Source: UBA11475 sp902486425 (GTDB taxonomy: Bacteria > Bacillota > Clostridia > Christensenellales > Borkfalkiaceae). Taken from it: 64,000 nt of DNA. The position numbers and the translations under genes were made by a program. Positions 51,059-59,090 of the stretch are shown here, one piece after another (the first letter of the stretch is position 1; each line of letters starts with the position of its first letter). The notes beneath the pieces are model-generated. The model ran no database searches and was not told the DNA's origin. It worked only from the letters and a program-made list of their open reading frames with translations. Where the stretch lies: contig CABTOK010000001.1 of assembly GCA_902486425.1 (NCBI GenBank), forward strand, positions 110,064 through 174,063, written 5' to 3'.

Positions 51059-51087
51059 TTGCAAAACATACCGGAATATGGTATAAT
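51059..51087 (+). promoter_or_regulatory. promoter with overlapping inverted repeat, XRE gene
   Basis: TTGCAA (51059-51064), 17 bases, TATAAT (51082-51087). ATACC at 51068-51072 and GGTAT at 51080-51084 form an inverted repeat over the spacer and -10 box, a likely operator for autorepression by the XRE protein. Confidence 0.65.
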
Positions 51088-51114
51088 TGAGTAAAGTAGT
51101 CAATGAGGTGTATT

Positions 51115-51327
51115 ATGGCAGCAAGTTATAAAAAATTATTCAAATTACTGATAGACAGGGAGATGAAGAGCAAGGAACTCGCCGCGCTCGCAAAGGTAAG
51201 CCCCGCAACGCTTGCAAAAATGAAGAAAGACGGCGTTTCCGTAAATTCCGACGTGCTTATAAAAATCTGCACGGCACTTGGTTGTACGCTTGACGATATC
51301 GTCGAAATCGTGGACGACGAAAAATAA
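51115..51327 (+). CDS. XRE/Cro family small DNA-binding protein
   Basis: 70 residues, almost only a helix-turn-helix: KKLFKLLIDREMKSKELAAL followed by KVSPATLAKMKKD. Start set at 51115 since GAGGTG sits 5 bases before it; the ATG at 51103 would put this site inside the gene. Similar proteins act as regulators of defence islands and integrative elements. It precedes vsr and the methyltransferase on the same strand, so it may control them. Confidence 0.82.
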   Translation: MAASYKKLFKLLIDREMKSKELAALAKVSPATLAKMKKDGVSVNSDVLIKICTALGCTLDDIVEIVDDEK

Positions 51328-51404
51328 TTGCCGAATTTAAGAATAATTTTTTAATTATGACCGTAGTTGTCATGTTATGTATGATAAAATAAAGAGAAGA
51401 GCTG
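51328..51404 (+). promoter_or_regulatory. gap before vsr with a 5-bp inverted repeat
   Basis: ATGAC at 51357-51361 and GTCAT at 51369-51373 form an inverted repeat with 7-base spacing, just 31 bases before vsr. No clear -35 and -10 pair was found. It differs from the repeat at 51068-51084. Confidence 0.3.
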
Positions 51405-51812
51405 ATGAAGAAGACGCAAGAGCAAATACATTATAATATGCAAAGAGTAAAATCTAAAGATTCCGAAATCGAAAAAATTTTGAGAAATGCTTTATGGAAT
51501 AAAGGATACCGCTATCGAAAAAACGTTAAAGATATTTTCGGACACCCCGATATTGTTTTTAAATCGAAAAAAGTTGCTATATTTTGTGATAGTGAATTTT
51601 GGCACGGTTACGATTGGGAACGTAAAAAGAATGAGATAAAAACAAGACAAGACTTTTGGATTCCGAAAATAGAGCGTAATATGCAACGAGATAAAGAGGT
51701 TAATATGAAACTTTCGGAAGAGGGATGGACGGTTTTAAGATTTTGGGGAACGGAGATAAAGAAACAAACGGAAAATTGCGTAAAGGAAATTGAAAAATGT
51801 ATAAAACGATAG
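51405..51812 (+). CDS. vsr: very short patch repair endonuclease Vsr
   Basis: Nicks DNA 5' of a T in T:G mismatches made by deamination of 5-methylcytosine. The 135-residue protein follows the family plan: NMQRVKSKDSEIEKILRNAL, then YRYRKNVKDIFGHPDIVFKS with the catalytic Asp, FCDSEFWHGYDW with the His, and W(T)VLRFWGTEI at the end. The usual DGCFWHGC reads DSEFWHGY, so the zinc-site Cys is absent. It overlaps the start of the methyltransferase by 16 bases, as Vsr often does with its Dcm partner. Confidence 0.88.
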   Translation: MKKTQEQIHYNMQRVKSKDSEIEKILRNALWNKGYRYRKNVKDIFGHPDIVFKSKKVAIFCDSEFWHGYDWERKKNEIKTRQDFWIPKIERNMQRDKEVNMKLSEEGWTVLRFWGTEIKKQTENCVKEIEKCIKR

Positions 51813-52903
51813 ATTTGTGCGCGGGGATAGGAGGAATTCGTAAAGGATTTGAAATGACGGGAAAGTTCAAAAATGTGCTTTCCGCAGAGATCGATTTAAG
51901 CGCATGCAAAACCTATGAGCTTCTGTTCGGCGAAAATCCGTTTAATGATTTAACCTCGGATGATTTTAAGAGAAAAGTAATCGAAACGCCTTATGATGTT
52001 CTTTTGGCGGGTTTTCCGTGTCAAACATTTAGCAGAGCCGGATTGGAAAAGGGATTTGACGATAGCGAAAAAGGCGTGATATTCTGGCATATCGCCGAAA
52101 TAATCGAAAAAACGCATCCAAAAGCTTTTTTTCTTGAAAACGTAGATAATCTCGTCAAACACGATAATGGCAGAACTTTTCGGATAATAATAGAAACATT
52201 GGAGAAAAAATTAAATTATAAAATTATCGGTGCAAAAAGAGATGAAAATGGTGAGATAAGCTATGATTGGCGAGACTATGTAAGAAACTCAAAGCATTTC
52301 GGAGTTCCGCAAAATAGACCGAGAACGTATATCATGGGGTTTGATCGTAATCTTATTAAAAACGAATCGGCTTTATGCGATATGGTGCTGCCTACTCATA
52401 ATGACATAAAAATATACGAAGATCTTTGTGACGTTTTAGAAATGAATGCTCCCGAAAAATATTATATGTCTGCGGGGTATTGGGAAACACTGAAAAGGCA
52501 TAAAGCAAGGCAAAAGAAAAACGGAAACGGGTATGGATATGTGATAGTAAACCGAGACGGAATCGAACATCCGATAGCAAATACCCTTTTGGCAACCGGC
52601 GGTTCGGGGAAAGAGCGTAATTTGATTGTCGATTACAGAGAGGGGATTTCGGGAAAAGAGATAAAAGGGAAACACTCGCCTTTGAATAGCGAAGGAATAC
52701 GAGTTATGACTCCGAGAGAATGGGGAAAATTGCAAGGGTTTATAAATTATGCTTTTGTCGAAAACGGTCAAGATAGATTTTCTTTTCCGGAGGGCACAAA
52801 AGACGGGCAAATGTATAAACAATTCGGTAATTCGGTAACGATTCCGGTAATAAAAAGTATGGCGGAATTTATGCTCGGATGTTTTGAGTATTTAATAATA
52901 TAA
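51797..52903 (+). CDS. drmMII: C5 cytosine DNA methyltransferase, DrmMII candidate
   Basis: Methylates cytosine at C5. All key motifs are present in 368 residues: I (TIDLCAGIGGIRKGFEM), IV with the catalytic Cys (GFPCQTFSRAG at about 74-84), VI (FFLENVDNL), VIII (PQNRPRTYIMGF), and the late motifs (TPREWGKLQGF and FGNSVTIPVI). The target recognition part is at about 195-275. In class 2 DISARM, DrmMII marks the host at CCWGG; whether this one does cannot be read here. It precedes the drmE candidate by 25 bases. An overlap with vsr points to a repair role for the methylated site. Confidence 0.85.
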   Translation: MYKTIDLCAGIGGIRKGFEMTGKFKNVLSAEIDLSACKTYELLFGENPFNDLTSDDFKRKVIETPYDVLLAGFPCQTFSRAGLEKGFDDSEKGVIFWHIAEIIEKTHPKAFFLENVDNLVKHDNGRTFRIIIETLEKKLNYKIIGAKRDENGEISYDWRDYVRNSKHFGVPQNRPRTYIMGFDRNLIKNESALCDMVLPTHNDIKIYEDLCDVLEMNAPEKYYMSAGYWETLKRHKARQKKNGNGYGYVIVNRDGIEHPIANTLLATGGSGKERNLIVDYREGISGKEIKGKHSPLNSEGIRVMTPREWGKLQGFINYAFVENGQDRFSFPEGTKDGQMYKQFGNSVTIPVIKSMAEFMLGCFEYLII

Positions 52904-52928
52904 TTTATTTGTTAAAGGGGAACAAAAG

Positions 52929-55484
52929 ATGACGATTACGGAGATTTACGAAGAAATTACGATATCCTATAAGAATATTGTGTTGACGGATTTGCCGGTA
53001 TTTAAAAAATACGGAAATTATGTGTGCAAAGTTTTGGAATCGGAGGAAAAACACGAAAATGCGCTTATGCTGAATTCGGGCTCCTCGTTTTACCATGTTC
53101 TGACGATCGCGCTTTCTGCTATATATTGCGTTCTTTATAAAAACACCGATATTCTTGATTTGATAGAACAACTTAATCCGGGAGATTTGTTGATAATAGA
53201 CGGAGAACGAGTTAAATTTATTAGTTTAGGGAAACTAAACGGAGTAGGCTTGTTTCATGATAAAGATTATTTTGTTTATGAAAGTAATTCCTGTAAAAGA
53301 TATTATCCGTTAGAAAGTCTAAAAAATAAAAATATATCTCGGTATAACGGATCTTCCGAACGATTAGACGGAAGGGGTGTTAAATCGGACTTTTTGAAAC
53401 GAAAGGACTTTATAAGTTATTGTACGGACAAAAAGAAGTCGGAAATAAGCACCGAGATAGAAAAATCTATAGCCGTAGTATGCGATAGGGGTTTTGCGGA
53501 AAATGTGTATAATAATGTTGTTATCGATTATAACGGCAAAAAAATTAAATTATCCGAATTGGTTACTGCGGCATATTTCAGCGACGGAGAAAAATATCAA
53601 ATCGGTAATAATCCTACAAAGGAAGATCCGATAATTAAATTTTATTCAAAAATTTCGACGTTGCGTGATTTTGTTATAGACGATAACGGGAAGTCTCTCA
53701 TCGGGTGTGTTTTCCCGGACGAATCGATTTGGTATAATAGCAGTGAACTTAGTGTATCAAGCAGAAAAAGCCTGAAATTTTCGATTCTGGAGGGAAAATT
53801 AAATTTTGTTAAATTTGCCGAATTTATTAACGATGATGCATATCATATTTATTCCGTTCTACCGGAACAAATCGAATTTCCCGAAACAAGTCGATTTGAT
53901 TCGGACGAAAGAAAAAGAATTATACGAGAATTTACTTTATTTTCAAAAAGGACTTTGAACGAAACCGTTATTAATACCGATTGGAACGGCGTTATTAACG
54001 AAATAAAAAAGCGGTTATTGACTATTCAACGGCAATTATCGTATTTTGAAGGCAGCGAAGAATATATAATCAATTGTTATTTTCTATTGAACTTATGTAG
54101 GTCTGCCTATTTTCCGTTGAAATATTGTAACATTGCATTTGAGAAACAACAAATCGGGTGGACGTTAGATGATAAATTAAGTTCGCTCGCGGCTTTCGGA
54201 ACAGAAACGGATGCGGAAATTAAAGAAGATATAGAATATATAAATTCAAATATTTCGCTTATGCTTGACCGACTTTATTATGAAAATCCGAAGGCAAATA
54301 TCATAATACAAAAAATAAAAACGGAAAAAGTAGATTGTATTGTAACTACAAAGGCATATTATAATACTATTTTCGATTTGTGGTTAAACGACGAAAATAT
54401 CGAAAGAGATAAATTACCGGATGTTTTGACTGTTTCCGTATTTGAAAAAAACAGAAGCGTTTTTTCTCACGTTATATTTACGACGGCATACTATGATTTT
54501 ACATTTAACCCTTACGCCGAAGCTTCGTTTGCTTATGCGGATCTTTTAATATACGACTATGAAAAATATCAGTCGAATTATATGAAAAAGAACACTTTAC
54601 GCGAGTCGCAAACGATATACGAAAAACAAGGGATACAATACGGTCGAGTGTCTGAAAATAAAGAAACTGCGGACGAAAGATTGCAAGATAATGACTTGGA
54701 TTTCCGATTTGAAAAGGAAATAGAGCAACTGACTCAAAACTTACAAGTAAAAAGTGCAAATACATATCTAAAAAGAGAATTTTCAAAAACGGATTCTTTA
54801 GTTCCGGTTGCTAAAATTCTAACATTTTTATCGGGAAACGCCGGCTTTTTTACAAAGCAGTTTAAAGCGTACAGAATATCGGGAGAATCGATAGACGAAA
54901 CCGATTTGGCGGATTTGAAAGTCGGGGACAGTATTGTTTTTACAAAACAATCCGAAAATAAAGATATAGTCGATTTGTTGTTGAATAATCTCTTAAACGA
55001 TAAATATAAGGAGACAGATTATCCGAATTACTATAAACAGTCTTTGGCGTGGAAAAATGAAATAAGAACTTTTATCGAGAGCAATAATTATTCGCTGGTA
55101 AATTTTGTCGATATGTTGGATAAAAACGGATGTTCGAGGTCATATGCAGCCGTAAGAAGTTGGTTAACCGAAGAATGTCACATAGTCGGACCGACGGACG
55201 AGAATGATTATAAAGCGATTTTAAGTACAATCGGATCGAGTTTGGATTTCAAAGAAGTTTGCAAAAGTTGCGGCGAAATAAGAAAGCTAAGACGAAAAAT
55301 CTTAAATTTATTAGGTAAGGCGATAATAAAAAACATTTTGTCGGAAAATAATGATCCGATATGGAAAGAAGTCGAGAAAAACGCCGACGATTTATCTCAA
55401 ATCGAACAAATTTCATCTATCAACGAACCAGAAGAGAATGCGAAAGTTCCCGTTTATATGGCAAATAAACCGTGTATCTTATAA
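52929..55484 (+). CDS. drmE: large protein of unknown fold, DrmE candidate
   Basis: 851 residues without a motif I can name. No P-loop, nuclease or methylase signature is seen. The N-terminal part has mixed alpha/beta composition (ALMLNSGSSFYHVLTIALSA; LIEQLNPGDLLIIDGERVKF), a second region has the same GDSIVFTK type element (DLKVGDSIVFTKQSENKDI near 660), and Asn, Lys and Ile are frequent. Position between a C5 methyltransferase and a DrmA-like helicase is where class 2 DISARM carries drmE, an about 800-residue gene of unknown function. The assignment rests on this order only. GGGG before the ATG. Confidence 0.55.
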   Translation: MTITEIYEEITISYKNIVLTDLPVFKKYGNYVCKVLESEEKHENALMLNSGSSFYHVLTIALSAIYCVLYKNTDILDLIEQLNPGDLLIIDGERVKFISLGKLNGVGLFHDKDYFVYESNSCKRYYPLESLKNKNISRYNGSSERLDGRGVKSDFLKRKDFISYCTDKKKSEISTEIEKSIAVVCDRGFAENVYNNVVIDYNGKKIKLSELVTAAYFSDGEKYQIGNNPTKEDPIIKFYSKISTLRDFVIDDNGKSLIGCVFPDESIWYNSSELSVSSRKSLKFSILEGKLNFVKFAEFINDDAYHIYSVLPEQIEFPETSRFDSDERKRIIREFTLFSKRTLNETVINTDWNGVINEIKKRLLTIQRQLSYFEGSEEYIINCYFLLNLCRSAYFPLKYCNIAFEKQQIGWTLDDKLSSLAAFGTETDAEIKEDIEYINSNISLMLDRLYYENPKANIIIQKIKTEKVDCIVTTKAYYNTIFDLWLNDENIERDKLPDVLTVSVFEKNRSVFSHVIFTTAYYDFTFNPYAEASFAYADLLIYDYEKYQSNYMKKNTLRESQTIYEKQGIQYGRVSENKETADERLQDNDLDFRFEKEIEQLTQNLQVKSANTYLKREFSKTDSLVPVAKILTFLSGNAGFFTKQFKAYRISGESIDETDLADLKVGDSIVFTKQSENKDIVDLLLNNLLNDKYKETDYPNYYKQSLAWKNEIRTFIESNNYSLVNFVDMLDKNGCSRSYAAVRSWLTEECHIVGPTDENDYKAILSTIGSSLDFKEVCKSCGEIRKLRRKILNLLGKAIIKNILSENNDPIWKEVEKNADDLSQIEQISSINEPEENAKVPVYMANKPCIL

Positions 55485-55502
55485 TTACGATGGGAGGAAA
55501 AA

Positions 55503-57626
55503 ATGAATACATTAAACAAAGATTTACTTGAAATCAGGAAGAGAATCGTTAAAGCGATGAAATCCGAACTTTTAGGCCCCGGATCCGAAGTTTCGTATCC
55601 GGACGAAGAGCACGAACTGATATCGGAAGTGCCTTTCGAGCGATATTCCGTCGGTATATTATATCCGAAAGACGATAAATTCGGAGATAACGACGAAGTC
55701 TCGGAGGCTGTTTCTCGGGAAGATACAGAAGATGAGAATTTCGACGAAGAAAGCGATGCGGAGAAAGAGACGGAAATTATTTCTTCGACCGGTTCGATGT
55801 ACAAGGATGATTCGTGCGACGAAGAAGTGAATTTGGCTCAACAGAACAAGCCGTCTTCCGTAGGACTCACGTTTTTTGTTTCGGGCGATATAAAATCGAT
55901 GTATGTATCGGTAGATTATGCGATTTATAATTTGGCGGCGGATAACGAGATAGAAGTTCCGTATTTCGGTGATACGTTAAATATCCCCGACTGTTTATCG
56001 ACGTATATATCTTTTGACGAAAAATCACAAACGATTAAAAAATTGAGATCGATTAATTATCGCGATTTAAGCGATTTATTCGAACACAACGCAATCGAGA
56101 ATCCGGAATTGTTTACGGCAACGGCTAATCTGAATAAAATTTTTAAAACTCGAAAATCATACAGGAGATTCCCGTATAAAGAAAAATTAAAGTTGGATTT
56201 TGACGGGAATAAGTCAAAATGCGAGTTAAAGAACACCGGAGGTTATGTTACCGCAGTAAAAAGAAAAATTACGGAAAAGATTTACGGCATCACGGTTATG
56301 CTTGTAAATGAAGACAGAGATGGTAAAAAGAAGCATATTTTTCAACCCGTGATATCGATACAAAGCGGCGATTTATTCGGAGAAATTTTTCTTGACTATA
56401 ATAAAATCGCAAAAGAGGATAATTTAGACGAAGAAGAAAAATCATTGGCTTTATTATACAGCAAGAAAGAAATATACGGAACGGGACACGGTGTATCGGT
56501 CGATTGGAATATAGAACAAGGTATCGGAGAAATTCATACCGAGTTTATGCCTATTTATGAGGTTCCGAAAATAAATTTGAATTTGCGCAGAGGTACCGAA
56601 AGCGAAAAAAACGTAGACGAAAAATGTTTATCGATGAAGTATTTATCGGATCTCGAATCCGACGATAAAATCGAAAAGACGAAAAAATTATCTACGTTTA
56701 TCAATACATACGGCGAGTGGATAAAAAATCTGCGTACCGAAATCGAAAATAATGTCGGATATAAAAGATACGAGGAAACGGCAAAAAAGCATATATCTCA
56801 ATGCTTTGAATCGTATCAAAGAATGGTCGACGGGATAGGACTTCTGAAAAAAGACGAAACGGCGTATCGGGCGTTTAATTTGGCTAATCGCGCAATGTTT
56901 ATGCAACGGATTCACGGGGCTTTTCAAAAAGAAGATAAATATCCGGATGATGCCGAATGGCAAGATAAGATTTCTTGCATCGATTATTTTAAGGAAAGTG
57001 ACGAAAATGCAAGGTGGCGTCCGTTTCAGTTAGCATTTTTATTGATGTCGATAAACGGAATCGTGAATCCGTCAAGTAGGGACAGGGATTTTGTCGATTT
57101 GATTTGGTTCCCGACAGGCGGCGGTAAAACCGAGGCTTATTTGGGCGTAACTGCGTTTACGATCTTCTATAGAAGATTGAAGAATCCCGCAAACGGCGGC
57201 ACGACGGTTATGATGAGATATACATTGCGATTGCTGACTTCGCAACAATTTGTTCGTGCGTCCACTTTGATATGTGCGTGCGAAAAAATCAGAGAAGACG
57301 AGGAAGAAAGCGGTTATAAAAACTATAATCTCGGAAATGAGAAAATAACCATAGGGTTATGGATAGGCGGCGAACATACGCCTAACACGAATGCTAAAGC
57401 CAAAGAAAGTTTCGATAAGTTAAAGTCGGGAAGCAATCTTAAAATATCGAAAGACAAATATAATAAGTTTCAGGTTTTAAAATGCCCGTGGTGCGGAACG
57501 AAAATCGTACAAGACGAAATTAATCGAAAAATAAAAGGAACGTGGGGTTACGCTTTTAAGAATAAGCATTTTTATCTGCATTGCACTCAAGAGGGCTGTG
57601 TATTCGAGAAGTCTTTACCGATATAA
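55503..57626 (+). CDS. drmA: DrmA-like helicase, N-terminal part ending at an in-frame TAA
   Basis: DrmA is the large SF2-type helicase of DISARM that binds DNA with DrmB. These 707 residues have the start of such proteins (KAMKSELLGPGSEVSYPDEE), an acidic stretch at about 60-105, and Walker A with FPTGGGKTEAYLG at about 536-548, followed by MMRYTLRLLTSQQFVRA (motif Ia). A zinc knuckle CPWC with a later Cys lies near 660. The frame ends at TAA 57624-57626 after SLPI. Translation beyond the stop continues in the same frame with helicase motifs, so this is the first half of one gene of about 1195 residues. Confidence 0.8.
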   Translation: MNTLNKDLLEIRKRIVKAMKSELLGPGSEVSYPDEEHELISEVPFERYSVGILYPKDDKFGDNDEVSEAVSREDTEDENFDEESDAEKETEIISSTGSMYKDDSCDEEVNLAQQNKPSSVGLTFFVSGDIKSMYVSVDYAIYNLAADNEIEVPYFGDTLNIPDCLSTYISFDEKSQTIKKLRSINYRDLSDLFEHNAIENPELFTATANLNKIFKTRKSYRRFPYKEKLKLDFDGNKSKCELKNTGGYVTAVKRKITEKIYGITVMLVNEDRDGKKKHIFQPVISIQSGDLFGEIFLDYNKIAKEDNLDEEEKSLALLYSKKEIYGTGHGVSVDWNIEQGIGEIHTEFMPIYEVPKINLNLRRGTESEKNVDEKCLSMKYLSDLESDDKIEKTKKLSTFINTYGEWIKNLRTEIENNVGYKRYEETAKKHISQCFESYQRMVDGIGLLKKDETAYRAFNLANRAMFMQRIHGAFQKEDKYPDDAEWQDKISCIDYFKESDENARWRPFQLAFLLMSINGIVNPSSRDRDFVDLIWFPTGGGKTEAYLGVTAFTIFYRRLKNPANGGTTVMMRYTLRLLTSQQFVRASTLICACEKIREDEEESGYKNYNLGNEKITIGLWIGGEHTPNTNAKAKESFDKLKSGSNLKISKDKYNKFQVLKCPWCGTKIVQDEINRKIKGTWGYAFKNKHFYLHCTQEGCVFEKSLPI

Positions 57627-57641
57627 GTCGTAGACGAAGAA

Positions 57642-59090
57642 TTGTATTCCAATCCTCCGACGCTATTATTCGGTACCGTCGATAAGTTCGCGATGATGGC
57701 GTGGAAAAAAGATATAAGATCGTTTTTCGGCGTAAACGGCAACGATGCTCCGGATTTGATAATTCAGGACGAATTACATTTGATAGCGGGACCGCTCGGA
57801 TCGATGGTAGGATTGTATGAAACGGCTATAGATTATTTGTGTTCGTATAAAGGAAAGAGACCTAAAATTATTGCGTCGACGGCTACGATAAGACAAGCCG
57901 ATTTACAATGTCGAGCTTTATATAACAGAGAAGTTCGGCAGTTCCCCGCTCAGGGATTAGATGCCGCGGATTCGTTTTTTGCGAAGGAAATTCCGACAGA
58001 CGAAGATTTCGGAAGACTCTACTTGGGCGTTATGCCGTCCGGAAAAACAAAGGTTATGTTACAAGCGAGAGCAACTGCTGCCGCATTGCAATTTGTTTGG
58101 CAACTTGATTGCCCCGACGAAGAAAAAGATAAGTTTTATACGTTAGCCGTTTATTTTAATAGCTTAAAAGAACTCGGTAAAGCATCTTCCGTTGTTGCGG
58201 ACGATGTGAAAGACTTCATAAAAAGAATTACATACAGACAAATAGTCAAGAGATATTCATCCAGAAATATCGGTATGGCATACGAATTAACCAGTCGTGT
58301 AAGTACAACCGAGTTGAACGACACGTTGGACAAGTTGGAACATCTGACGTTTTCGGAAGATAATATGAAAAATCAGAAATATCCGATTAACGTGTTGCTG
58401 GCATCGAATATGATTTCCGTCGGTGTAGACGTCGCGCGATTGAATCTTATGATGTTGCAGGGACAACCTAAATCCGTAAGCGAATATATTCAAGCGTCGA
58501 GCAGAATAGGGAGAAGTTATCCCGGACTTGCCGTAACATTATACGACGCATCAAAAAGCAGAGACAGGTCGTTTTATGAACAATTTAAGGCATTTCACAG
58601 TGCTTTTTATAAATTCGTCGAACCGACGGGCGTTACTCCTTTTTCGGCACCTTCGCGCGACAGGGCGCTTCATGCCGTATTATTATCCGCGGTACGGCAA
58701 TCCGTGTCCGAGTTAAATTCCGATAAGGATGCTTGTATGGCTTGCGACGAATATCAAACAGAGAAGATAAAGAAGATCGCAAAATATATTTCGGACAGAA
58801 TAAAAGAAATAAATTCTTTTAACCCGAAAGGTATGAAAGACGACAGCGAAGACGCCGAAGGAGAGATAACGGAGTTTATCAATGAATGGATTAGTAAGGC
58901 GGAGAAAGACGAACATTTGACATACGGAGATGATTTTATCGTAAAAGATGCTCCCAAGGGAGCAGACCGTTTGATAAAACGGTTTGATGATAAAAGCAAG
59001 GATGATGCGCAAAAGACATTAACGTCTTTGAGAAACGTTGATAAAACCGTGCCTGTGTCGGTTGTTGTTTGGGAGGGTGAATATGACTGA
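57642..59090 (+). CDS. drmA: DrmA-like helicase, C-terminal part
   Basis: Same frame as the preceding half; from codon 57627 it reads VVDEELYSNPPTLLFGTVDK, the block which in homologues directly follows the sequence before the TAA. It holds motif II in IIQDELHLIAG, motif III-like ASTATIRQAD, and motif VI QASSRIGRSYPGLAVTLYD. The marked start is a TTG without a good ribosome site, so on its own this half is unlikely to be made well. Walker A is in the other half; neither half alone can be an ATPase. It overlaps the start of drmB by 8 bases. Confidence 0.75.
   Translation: MYSNPPTLLFGTVDKFAMMAWKKDIRSFFGVNGNDAPDLIIQDELHLIAGPLGSMVGLYETAIDYLCSYKGKRPKIIASTATIRQADLQCRALYNREVRQFPAQGLDAADSFFAKEIPTDEDFGRLYLGVMPSGKTKVMLQARATAAALQFVWQLDCPDEEKDKFYTLAVYFNSLKELGKASSVVADDVKDFIKRITYRQIVKRYSSRNIGMAYELTSRVSTTELNDTLDKLEHLTFSEDNMKNQKYPINVLLASNMISVGVDVARLNLMMLQGQPKSVSEYIQASSRIGRSYPGLAVTLYDASKSRDRSFYEQFKAFHSAFYKFVEPTGVTPFSAPSRDRALHAVLLSAVRQSVSELNSDKDACMACDEYQTEKIKKIAKYISDRIKEINSFNPKGMKDDSEDAEGEITEFINEWISKAEKDEHLTYGDDFIVKDAPKGADRLIKRFDDKSKDDAQKTLTSLRNVDKTVPVSVVVWEGEYD

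Noticed and set aside
57624..57626. TAA read as a recoded amino acid (genetic code change)
   Set aside because: TAA ends many clear genes here (for example rplD, rplB, uppP), so a general reassignment is excluded; local read-through remains possible.
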